IMG/VR virus record: IMGVR_UViG_3300031227_000230
Span: 1 to 33,176 of that record
Reading direction: 5' to 3' (one strand)
From: a virus
DNA: 33,176 nt
Each line of letters begins with the position of its first letter. Position 1 is the stretch's first letter. A program made the position numbers and the translations under genes. The notes under the pieces are model-generated. The model did not search any database. It had not been told where the DNA came from and worked only from the letters and a program-made list of their open reading frames with translations. Below, one piece after another: positions 23,227 to 28,455 of this stretch.

Positions 23227-23472
23227 GTGAAAATATTAAGTACTATTTGGAATGGCGTTGATAATTGGAAAACCATAATAGGTGGACTTGTTCTCGCCCT
23301 ATGTATTATTGCTCGATGCGTTGGTGTTGATGTGCCAGAGTTGGCATTTACAGCGGCAATAGGATTATGTGGTGTAGGTATGACTCATAAGTTTGTTAAA
23401 CTCCAGTCTATAATTTCTATTGTCAAAGAGGAACTCGATAAGGTTGTTAAAAATCTTCCTAAAGAAGATTAG
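23227..23472 (+). CDS. Holin-like two-helix membrane protein
   Basis: 81 residues starting at GTG 23227 after AAGGAG. Two hydrophobic helices are visible: TIIGGLVLALCIIARCVG (residues 16-33) and LAFTAAIGLCGVGM (about 39-52), then a charged C-terminal tail (VKEELDKVVKNLPKED). The size, two helices and charged tail are those of class II holins or similar small phage membrane proteins. No endolysin is next to it, so the holin assignment rests on topology. Confidence 0.6.
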   Translation: MKILSTIWNGVDNWKTIIGGLVLALCIIARCVGVDVPELAFTAAIGLCGVGMTHKFVKLQSIISIVKEELDKVVKNLPKED

Positions 23473-23493
23473 AAATAGAGTTTTCTCCTCCCT

Positions 23494-23577
23494 CAAGGTA
23501 TGGTGTAATGGTTGCACAGTGAAACGAATCCATATAAGGTTGTTTTGTAAGAGTGGGTTAAATTCCTACTGCCTTGA
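23494..23577 (+). ncRNA. tRNA-like RNA with elongated anticodon arm
   Basis: All cloverleaf parts are present. Acceptor CAAGGTA/TGCCTTG (23494-23500/23570-23576, 7 bp, one G-U), TG at positions 8-9, D-arm GTGT-AATGGTT-GCAC (23503-23517), one spacer base, variable loop AAGA (23549-23552), T-arm GTGGG-TTAAATT-CCTAC (23553-23569) and discriminator A, then a T-run. The anticodon arm is not normal: bases 23519-23548 fold into about 11 bp with one bulged G and several G-U pairs, capped by loop CATATAA (23531-23537), which lacks the U33 of a tRNA. C56 of the T-loop is also lost (TTAAATT). This is either a decayed tRNA gene with an insertion or a tRNA mimic. Confidence 0.5.
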
Positions 23578-23598
23578 TTTTTTAGAAATGGAGTTATG

Positions 23599-23808
23599 AT
23601 GTTTAGTGTTAGACAAAAACGAGAAATATCTGAGAAGATACAGGAAGTATTAAGGGAAACAAACCATCCAGAATTACCTGATGATGAGATACAATTTTTG
23701 ATACATATAAGAGGTAAAGAAAAATAGAGTTGGGCTAATATCCGTAATAATTTGGCTATTTTAACACCAAGAATCAATCCGTGGAATGAAGTACAAGATA
23801 GGAAGTAA
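23599..23808 (+). pseudogene. Small conserved phage gene with in-frame TAG
   Basis: ATG 23599 (GGAG 5 nt upstream) opens a frame that reads MFSVRQKREISEKIQEVLRE, then TNHPELPDDEIQFLIHIRGK-EK, and reaches TAG at 23725-23727 after 42 codons. The same frame goes on without another stop for 26 codons (SWANIRNNLAILTPRINPWN-EVQDRK) to TAA 23808. Both halves together look like a known kind of small phage protein whose middle reads '...hv.g...WSWA.IRNN...NPWNE' (from memory). So either the gene is broken by one substitution, or the TAG is read through, or only the 42-residue half is made. Function unknown. Confidence 0.55.
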
Positions 23809-23817
23809 TTTAAAAAT

Positions 23818-24204
23818 ATGGGTAATATGAAAAAATTACGAAGAAAGTTAATACAGTCAATGACAGGTAAGATAAATGTATTTGCCTGTACAGGGTGCAA
23901 ACATAAAATTGTTACTGTTGATTTGTGTAATGGCACTACGCCGGGTTCGATGGTATGCCCTAAATGTCAAGGTGTTTTAACATCATCATTTTATCCATCC
24001 ACATCACAAAAAGAAAAACCGAAGTATGGCTGGTTCAAACCGGCGAATGATGATGTATTGAGAAAACAAATTGAATGGGAAATTAAATGGTCAGGTATCC
24101 CGGTTACTGATGAAAAAAAGGAATTGTGTTTTAAGATAATGAAGGACAGAATTAAAAAGGGCGGTCTCTGCCTGAAGGTTTTGGAAAATAAAATTGGAGC
24201 TTAG
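23818..24204 (+). CDS. Zinc-ribbon phage protein of unknown function
   Basis: 128 residues. A zinc ribbon lies at about residues 24-50: FACTGCKHKIVTVDLC and MVCPKCQG (CxxC...CxxC). A YGWFKP segment and a C-terminal IKKGGLCLKVLENK follow. I recall phage proteins with the same order (ribbon, 'SSFYR', 'WYRP', 'H...GGL.LR'), function unknown. ATG codons at 23818 and 23827 are both possible. It lies just before the MuF-like head gene. Confidence 0.65.
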   Translation: MGNMKKLRRKLIQSMTGKINVFACTGCKHKIVTVDLCNGTTPGSMVCPKCQGVLTSSFYPSTSQKEKPKYGWFKPANDDVLRKQIEWEIKWSGIPVTDEKKELCFKIMKDRIKKGGLCLKVLENKIGA

Positions 24205-24206
24205 TT

Positions 24207-24281
24207 ATGAATGTGCAGTTTACTTTTGATTCTGGAAAATTAGTAGTAAGAAAGAGAAAAGAATTATGCCAAGCTCATTAA
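24207..24281 (+). CDS. 24-residue peptide overlapping the MuF-like gene
   Basis: ATG 24207 to TAA 24281 with GGAG 7 nt upstream. It reads MNVQFTFDSGKLVVRKRKEL, then CQAH. It ends 16 bases inside the next gene, whose ATG (24266) lacks a good ribosome site, so translation of this peptide may feed ribosomes to it. The beta-hairpin-like look and charge do not identify a function. Confidence 0.4.
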   Translation: MNVQFTFDSGKLVVRKRKELCQAH

Positions 24282-25123
24282 AAAAAGACCCAACAAAAAC
24301 AACAATGCTCAGACGGGCTTTTGTAGTTGATATTAATAGGCGTTTTGGAGCATTGCGAAAAGCGACAAGGCAATTAGTATTAATGGATGATGCTTTTGAT
24401 TTAGCTAAGAAATCAAGTCATTTAAAATTAAATGCTGTCGGACAGTTTAAATTTCAAACCAGTTCACAAAAAGTAGCTACGTTTAGGAAATGGTTAGACC
24501 AACAAGTTAATGCTGGAATATTGACAGTTGATAAGGCAGGTAAGCCGTGGACAAATACTTACGTTCACAGTTCCTACAAAAAAGCGATGACAGAAGCATA
24601 TTCACAAGTCCACCCAGAAGCCATATCGGGCAAGGTCAAAGGATTCTATCAAGGCAGTAGGCATCAGTTCTTAATGAGTGCCTTTGCAGCACCCGAGACA
24701 ACGGAGAAATTGGAGTTATTATACACAAGAGCCTATGGGCAATTAAAAGACGTTACGTCGCAGATGTCGCAGCAAATGAGCCGTATTATGGCCGATGGGC
24801 TGGCACATGGTAAAGGTGTTGGTGAAATATCCCGTAATTTATCAAATAATATAAATAAAATCACCAAAACAAGGGCAAGGGTGATAGCCAGAACAGAAAT
24901 AATACATGCCCATGCTGAGGGCATGTTGGATGGGTTCACAAAGTTAGGTATAAAGAAAGTGGCGGGTGTTGCTGAGTGGGCTACGGCGGGTGATGACAGG
25001 GTATGCCCTGACTGTGAAAGCATGGACGGAGAGGTGTTTTCAGTAAAACAGGCTCATGGTATGATACCCCTTCACCCGAATTGCCGGTGTAGTTGGGTGC
25101 CGTCAGAAGAAGTAATTAAATAA
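24266..25123 (+). CDS. MuF-like minor head protein
   Basis: 285 residues. The C-terminal half carries the Mu gpF / SPP1 gp7 head-morphogenesis domain: KTRARVIARTEIIHAHAEGM, then EWATAGDDRVCPDCESMDGE and IPLHPNCRCSW. The cysteines C246-x2-C-type pair and the HPNCRC end form the usual metal-binding motif. The N-terminal half is helical (FRKWLDQQVNAGILTVDKAG and a long central helix QMSQQMSRIMADGL). It binds the portal and is packed with the DNA in related phages. In other phages it directly follows the portal; here seven to eight small genes lie between. Confidence 0.88.
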   Translation: MPSSLKKDPTKTTMLRRAFVVDINRRFGALRKATRQLVLMDDAFDLAKKSSHLKLNAVGQFKFQTSSQKVATFRKWLDQQVNAGILTVDKAGKPWTNTYVHSSYKKAMTEAYSQVHPEAISGKVKGFYQGSRHQFLMSAFAAPETTEKLELLYTRAYGQLKDVTSQMSQQMSRIMADGLAHGKGVGEISRNLSNNINKITKTRARVIARTEIIHAHAEGMLDGFTKLGIKKVAGVAEWATAGDDRVCPDCESMDGEVFSVKQAHGMIPLHPNCRCSWVPSEEVIK

Positions 25124-25126
25124 TTA

Positions 25127-25156
25127 TTAACAGAACTGGCAAGAAAAACCGATAAT
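25127..25156 (+). promoter_or_regulatory. Promoter-like element, GATAAT class (copy 4)
   Basis: TTAACA (25127-25132), 18-bp spacer ending AAAAACC, GATAAT (25151-25156) then AGTATAGT, the same trailing bases as copy 1. It follows the MuF-like stop and would drive the peptide at 25278 and the second Imm5-like gene. Between it and 25278 a hairpin TAGCA...TGCTA (about 25198-25231) is visible. Confidence 0.65.
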
Positions 25157-25277
25157 AGTATAGTAAGTTAGTTTATTTGAAAATTAAATATCCTCCCGTA
25201 GCATCATTACCGTCGAAACGTAATGCTATAGAATAATAATGCACAACGGCACCCCGTTATTTTGAAAGGTTTAAGTG

Positions 25278-25373
25278 ATGGAAACGGAACTGTTGATACT
25301 GGAAGAGCTTAGGGGGATACATCTTGGCGTTGCTAGTGATGTGGCCGTGGAAAACAGGAGTGACGGAAGTTAA
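25278..25373 (+). CDS. 31-residue peptide upstream of Imm5-like copy B
   Basis: ATG 25278 to TAA 25373, with AAAGG 8 nt upstream. It reads METELLILEELRGIHLGVAS, then DVAVENRSDGS, and is mostly one amphipathic helix. Its stop overlaps an ATG at 25373 that is in frame with the next gene, but that gene has a better start at 25451. No family recognised. Confidence 0.45.
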   Translation: METELLILEELRGIHLGVASDVAVENRSDGS

Positions 25374-25450
25374 TGACTTCGGCGTATATCGCAGGTTCCT
25401 TTAGTGTGGCAACAAGCCCTTTTCTTATTATTTTTGGAAGGAGAAGCGTA

Positions 25451-26041
25451 ATGCAAATAAAAGAATGCATCAAAAAACTTGAAGAGTTAAACGCTTGTGG
25501 TTGTGCCATTAAATGGTCTAGGCAATTCACTACTGCACAAGAAGCTTGGGATAAGTGCGAACGTGGCGATTGGGCGTTGTGGTTAATCGGCAAACTAGAT
25601 GAATCTAAACCTTATTCTGATGAGCGCAAGCCGTTAGTGTCAACGTGCTTAAAGTGCGCAAGATTAGCTTGGGAGTGGATGCCGAAGATGGGCAAAGACT
25701 GCATCGAATTATATGAAAAATGGGTTAACGGGGAAAAAATCTCCGTTGAAGAATTAAAAACCGCCTCTGCCGCCTCTGCCGCCTATGCCGCCGATGCCGC
25801 CTCTGCCGCCTATGCCGCCGATGCCGCCACCTCTGCCACCTCTGCCGCCTCTGCCGCCGATGCCGCCACCTCTGCCGCCTATGCCGCCACCTCTGCCGCC
25901 TATGCCGCCACCTCTGCCACCTATGCCGCCGATGCCGCCTCTGCCGCCTATGCCGCCTATGCCGCAACACTAAACCAATGTGCTGACATAGTGCGGGAAA
26001 ATTATCCGAATGTAAATATGATACCGGAAGGAAAAATGTAA
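25451..26041 (+). CDS. Imm5-like 'putative immunity protein' with Ala-repeat tail (copy B)
   Basis: 196 residues from ATG 25451, chosen because GGAAGGAG precedes it and because the paralogue at 7823-8467 starts at the same point (MQIKECIKKLEELNAC against MEIKKYIEKLKELNAC). The conserved parts are AWDKCERGDWALWLIG, LKCARLAWEWM and the C-terminal QCADIVRENYPN. The repeat (residues about 104-172) uses AAY, AAD, AAS and AAT units, not the AAH of copy A. Family function is unknown; the 'immunity' name comes from toxin-immunity gene surveys. It is placed between MuF-like and protease genes, behind the same promoter class as copy A. Confidence 0.85.
   Translation: MQIKECIKKLEELNACGCAIKWSRQFTTAQEAWDKCERGDWALWLIGKLDESKPYSDERKPLVSTCLKCARLAWEWMPKMGKDCIELYEKWVNGEKISVEELKTASAASAAYAADAASAAYAADAATSATSAASAADAATSAAYAATSAAYAATSATYAADAASAAYAAYAATLNQCADIVRENYPNVNMIPEGKM
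25761..25965. repeat. Tandem 9-bp-unit Ala-codon repeat (copy B)
   Basis: It is built of GCCGCC plus TAT, GAT, TCT or ACC triplets. Alanine is written as GCC throughout, whereas copy A uses GCT. The repeat codes for the Ala-rich tail of Imm5-like copy B. Confidence 0.9.
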
Positions 26042-26071
26042 GGAATTATAATGATCCATTTGCCGTGGATG

Positions 26072-26120
26072 GGTGGGTAGTTAGTTACACCCATAACGAA
26101 GCTACCCACCTTGTATTTTT
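26072..26120 (+). terminator. Terminator hairpin after Imm5-like copy B
   Basis: GGTGGGTAG (26072-26080) pairs perfectly with CTACCCACC (26102-26110), followed by TTGTATTTTT. The 21-base loop has an inner GTTA/TAAC pair. A 9-codon ORF (ATG 26051) with AAGGA upstream runs into the stem and could be chance. Confidence 0.75.
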
Positions 26121-26128
26121 AGGAGCTG

Positions 26129-26392
26129 ATGTTGATTACTGGTAAAATTACAGATAAAGCAATAAAAAGATATGTGACTATGGATATTGGTGGTGATTCT
26201 TTTGAGGTTTGGAAAAAACAACCTGAAAGGGTTGATGGTGATTTTGTTGATAAGTGGACGGGAGAATATAAAGATAATCCGAAGAGTGTTGAAACTCAGA
26301 CGCAGCAATGGAAACCGAAAGAATTTAAACATTTTTATCCCGGCATACCATATCCCAAGCCCGGTCGATGTTTAGTGATATTATTTGAATAA
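26129..26392 (+). CDS. Hypothetical protein
   Basis: 87 residues: MLITGKITDKAIKRYVTMDI, DSFEVWKKQPERVDGDF, and a Pro/Gly-rich C-terminus (YPGIPYPKPGRCLVILFE). AGGAG is 3 nt before the ATG (a TTG at 26132 would have better spacing). It directly follows the terminator hairpin. No family recognised. Confidence 0.55.
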   Translation: MLITGKITDKAIKRYVTMDIGGDSFEVWKKQPERVDGDFVDKWTGEYKDNPKSVETQTQQWKPKEFKHFYPGIPYPKPGRCLVILFE

Positions 26393-26405
26393 AAGAATTT
26401 TTAAA

Positions 26406-26603
26406 ATGAAAAAGAAAAAAGACGTTTACCATTATCGGATAGTCGCTTACGATATTAAGGGTAAAAGGCACCACTTAAAAGCATTTAGTGAAGTAGAAAA
26501 AGTTTTAGATGCTAAAGATGCAATTGAAAGAACATCGAATTATCATAGGGCATTTGTACAAAGACGAAAAGTATCAAAATGGGAACCTTGGGAGCCTAAA
26601 TAA
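26406..26603 (+). CDS. Small basic hypothetical protein
   Basis: 65 residues from ATG 26406. It reads MKKKKDVYHYRIVAYDIKGK, then RHHLKAFSEVEKVLDAKDAI, with a strand-strand-helix look and C-terminal KWEPWEPK. It could be a small AP2-like or integrase-arm-like fold, but this is not established. Ribosome site weak. Confidence 0.5.
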   Translation: MKKKKDVYHYRIVAYDIKGKRHHLKAFSEVEKVLDAKDAIERTSNYHRAFVQRRKVSKWEPWEPK

Positions 26604-26604
26604 A

Positions 26605-26988
26605 ATGAATTATAGAAAAGTAAATTTTTTGATGAATGTAATTATGAGTGTGTTGGTTATCACTTCAGCAATAGTAATTGGTGTATTATCGACAAAGATC
26701 GTCCAAGCAGAAGAAGGTGTTGTTGTTAATAATGCTGAGTGGGTTGCTGGTTTAGCCGAGCGGTGGCCTAATGTTATTGCAATGAATAGAGTTATATCGG
26801 TAAAAATTGAATGGGATGATCCAAGCAAAGTACCTGTCAATCATCAGTTTGTTTTTTCACCGGATGACCCCGGTACGCTAGATGATAGGCGATGGCTTAC
26901 AGAGATTGATGGTGGCAAAATGTATATTAGTGTTTTACCGGCAGAAGTCAAAAAATATGACCTTACTTTATTTAAGAGGTGTGAATGA
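26605..26988 (+). CDS. Secreted or membrane-anchored phage protein
   Basis: 127 residues from ATG 26605 (GGGAG about 10 nt upstream), although the frame is open further back. The N-terminus has a positive start (MNYRKVNF), a hydrophobic core (VIMSVLVITSAIVIGVL) and a likely cleavage site after IVQA before EEG, as in a type I signal peptide. The mature part is about 90 residues, strand-rich, with HQFVFSPDDPGTLDDRRW. A secreted product among head genes suggests a moron-type function in the host envelope. Its stop overlaps the next start (ATGA). Confidence 0.6.
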   Translation: MNYRKVNFLMNVIMSVLVITSAIVIGVLSTKIVQAEEGVVVNNAEWVAGLAERWPNVIAMNRVISVKIEWDDPSKVPVNHQFVFSPDDPGTLDDRRWLTEIDGGKMYISVLPAEVKKYDLTLFKRCE

Positions 26989-27179
26989 TGAATGGATTTG
27001 GTGCTGAGTTAATTTTGGATTTACACGGTTGTGACATAACCACATTCAATCGTGAGAGTATTACTAATTATTTTATTACACTTTGTAAAGCAATCGATAT
27101 GCAGCGTGAGGATTTGCATTTTTGGGATTATGAAGGTGTACCAGAGGATGAGTTGGCCGACCTCATTTGGCTTGTATAG
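26985..27179 (+). CDS. Truncated S-adenosylmethionine decarboxylase-like protein
   Basis: 64 residues. The first about 52 (MNGFGAELILDLHGCDITTF, then an ITNYFITLCKAIDMQREDLHFWDYEGVPED segment) follow the N-terminus of a phage-type S-adenosylmethionine decarboxylase family (family pattern as I recall it: 'GKELILDLH.CD...F.R.SI..YF..LC..IDM....L.WWDD.G.P'). The intact proteins continue with 'EPHLKGTSAVQFI', which includes the serine that becomes the pyruvoyl group. That part is missing: after PEDE the frame runs 8 codons and stops. So no decarboxylase activity is expected. The downstream frame is a piece of another protein (27167-27370). AGAGG precedes the paired ATGs at 26985 and 26988. Confidence 0.65.
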   Translation: MMNGFGAELILDLHGCDITTFNRESITNYFITLCKAIDMQREDLHFWDYEGVPEDELADLIWLV

Positions 27180-27370
27180 AAGCAGGTATCCCAATAATAG
27201 CAGTGAGAGAAAATAAAACTATTCTTAATGATCCTATGCCTGATAGTTTTATCATTGTAGATAATTACTTGGAAGCGGTTGGCGTCATCAAGGCGATGGA
27301 GATTGGCGTTACGCGTGAATCTGTAACTAGGCCATTGAAAAAAACTAAAATTTATAAGGAAAATAAATGA
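27167..27370 (+). pseudogene. C-terminal fragment resembling DUF3326 proteins
   Basis: 67 codons with only a TTG start at 27167. The frame opens after a TGA at about 27145 and reads VGRPHLACIEAGIPIIAVRE, then SFIIVDNYLEAVGVIKAMEI and GVTRESVTRPL. This is like the extreme C-terminus of DUF3326 proteins as I remember it ('GIP.IAVREN', 'NYLEA.GV..A...GI...S..RPL'). The rest of such a protein (several hundred residues) is absent. Together with the truncated decarboxylase upstream, it marks a recombination or deletion junction. Expression by translational coupling is possible because the two frames overlap by 13 bases. Confidence 0.5.
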
Positions 27371-27666
27371 AACACAAAGGAGACGAATCAAAGCTGTTAG
27401 ATTTTTTAAAACAGCTAACAACAAAAGAGCAATCAATTGTGGATATAGCAAAAGCCATAAAGACCAAAGCTGAGTATGTCCCAAAATATATCAATAAGGC
27501 TATGGATGCTGGTATTTTGTTTGACCTCACTATGGGCGATAAAAGTGTAAATACAATTTGGATTAAAGAAGAATCGAAAAGTAAACTGAAAGAATTTATA
27601 TGTAGATTGGATAAGGAAAGGAAGATAAGAAAACAGGCAAAAGCTAAACATAAAAATGTAAATTAA
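27367..27666 (+). CDS. Small winged-helix-like protein
   Basis: 99 residues. Residues 8-75 look like a winged helix: LLDFLKQLTTKEQSIVDIAK, AEYVPKYINKAMDAGILFDL, then a short hairpin ending NTIWIKEE. The C-terminus is a basic helix (KERKIRKQAKAKHK). It could bind DNA or RNA. AAGGA lies 6 nt before the ATG, and the start overlaps the previous stop (ATGA). Confidence 0.55.
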   Translation: MKHKGDESKLLDFLKQLTTKEQSIVDIAKAIKTKAEYVPKYINKAMDAGILFDLTMGDKSVNTIWIKEESKSKLKEFICRLDKERKIRKQAKAKHKNVN

Positions 27667-27686
27667 TTTTGCATTTCCTAACCCTC

Positions 27687-27751
27687 GGTTGGGCGGGCAC
27701 AACTTAACAGAGCATTTCATAATTTAACAGTCGAGAAGTGTTTGCCCAACC
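27687..27751 (+). terminator. Long-loop hairpin with U-rich tail
   Basis: GGTTGGGCGGGCAC (27687-27700) pairs with GTGTTTGCCCAACC (27738-27751): 14 bp with three consecutive G-U pairs that exist only in the plus-strand RNA, so the structure belongs to this transcript. ATTTTATATTTTT follows. The 37-base loop holds two TTAACAG copies. Probably a terminator or processing signal. Confidence 0.6.
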
Positions 27752-27775
27752 ATTTTATATTTTTAAGGAGTTATT

Positions 27776-28048
27776 ATGGTTAGATGTAATTTTAAGAAGG
27801 AAGCAGACCATGCTGATGGAAATGGTGGAACGATTAGTGGTAATACGATACAACAAAGTGATTTATATGATGCCGGGAAGTATGAAGTGATTGGTGCTAT
27901 ACGAAATAAAGAAACAGGTAAGGTAGTTGAAACTGATGTGCCCGTTTTTATTATGATGGGAACCGATAAAAATACCCCGCAAGCACTGGCAAAATATTTC
28001 GAATTATGTGTACAATCGAACCATGTAGTAGAGAGGGCTACGATTTGA
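27776..28048 (+). CDS. Hypothetical protein
   Basis: 90 residues with MVRCNFKKEADHADGNGG, a YEVIGAIRNKETGKVVETDV strand pair, and a helical end (PQALAKYFELCVQSNHVVER). AAGGAG lies 6 nt before the ATG. No family recognised. It follows the hairpin at 27687-27751 and so begins a unit. Confidence 0.55.
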   Translation: MVRCNFKKEADHADGNGGTISGNTIQQSDLYDAGKYEVIGAIRNKETGKVVETDVPVFIMMGTDKNTPQALAKYFELCVQSNHVVERATI

Positions 28049-28161
28049 TTCAAAAGTTTCGTAAATGGCAGGAAAATAATGCAGAAAGGGTGCATGAACC
28101 CGATTCAAGGATGTAATTCCTCACTTTTGTAAAATTTTTTATCTTTTTGGTGAGCAGTGGA

Positions 28162-28335
28162 ATGAGTGAAAAAACGGATTTGGAATGGATAACAAATGAA
28201 ATTGTAACTCTATTAAATAAAAGAAGTTATGCTAAATTAGTGATTGTTATTGATGATGGGAAAATAAAGCATGTGGTACAAGAATTATCATTGAAACCAC
28301 CTTCTTATTACAAAGAATCTAAAAATAGTTCTTGA
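28162..28335 (+). CDS. DUF2292/YezD-like small protein
   Basis: 57 residues from ATG 28162 (GGTGAG 7 nt upstream). After a short helix (EWITNEIVTLLNKRSYAKLV) comes IVIDDGKIKHVVQ, the 'i...i.yG.v.IvihdGkIv.ie' pattern of YezD-like DUF2292 proteins, here slightly diverged. Function of that family is unknown. It ends at the promoter before the prohead protease gene. Confidence 0.5.
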   Translation: MSEKTDLEWITNEIVTLLNKRSYAKLVIVIDDGKIKHVVQELSLKPPSYYKESKNSS

Positions 28336-28360
28336 TTGATTGAAAATATGTTTGTATAAT
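28332..28360 (+). promoter_or_regulatory. Sigma70-type promoter before the prohead protease
   Basis: TTGATT (28332-28337), 17-bp spacer, TATAAT (28355-28360), identical in hexamers and spacing to the rightward promoter at 16962-16990. Predicted start about 28367. Confidence 0.65.
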
Positions 28361-28363
28361 GCT

Positions 28364-28438
28364 CGCAAATAGAATATTCGTTTGCGGTACTTGAAGAACG
28401 AGGCCGATAGGTTTAACAGCCCATCGGCCTTTTTTTTA
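28364..28438 (+). ncRNA. Short terminated transcript: sRNA or leader attenuator
   Basis: From the predicted start near 28367 there is a first hairpin (CGCAAA 28364-28369 with TTTGCG 28381-28386), a short single-stranded stretch, then a strong terminator: AGGCCGAT (28401-28408) pairs with ATCGGCCT (28423-28430), extended by GG/CC after one mismatch, and eight T residues follow. A promoter followed 35-70 bases on by a terminator with no ORF between is the layout of a small RNA gene of about 72 nt, or of an attenuated leader for the head genes at 28456. Confidence 0.6.
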
Positions 28439-28455
28439 TGTAAAGGGAAGTAAAA

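Noticed and set aside
23725-23727. Genome-wide recoding of TAG
   Set aside because: TAG ends several well-defined genes (for example terL at 19646 and the gene ending 23472), so it is a normal stop.
25373-25450. Earlier in-frame start for Imm5-like copy B at 25373
   Set aside because: The start at 25451 has GGAAGGAG upstream and aligns with the start of the paralogue; the extra 26 residues have no counterpart.
25725-25973. Met-Pro and His-Arg repeat ORFs in the copy B repeat
   Set aside because: Same reason: out-of-frame readings of the Ala repeat.
26509-26604. Earlier start for the secreted protein
   Set aside because: It would hide the signal peptide behind 32 residues overlapping the previous gene; ATG 26605 has GGGAG upstream.
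26985-27370. Programmed frameshift making one enzyme
   Set aside because: The two halves belong to different families and both lack most of their domains; no slippery heptamer was seen at the overlap.
27687-27752. Third tRNA-like element
   Set aside because: The stem fits an acceptor but no T-loop, D-arm or anticodon arm can be formed.
28045-28116. 23-codon ORF starting at TTG
   Set aside because: Too short, weak ribosome site, no pattern.
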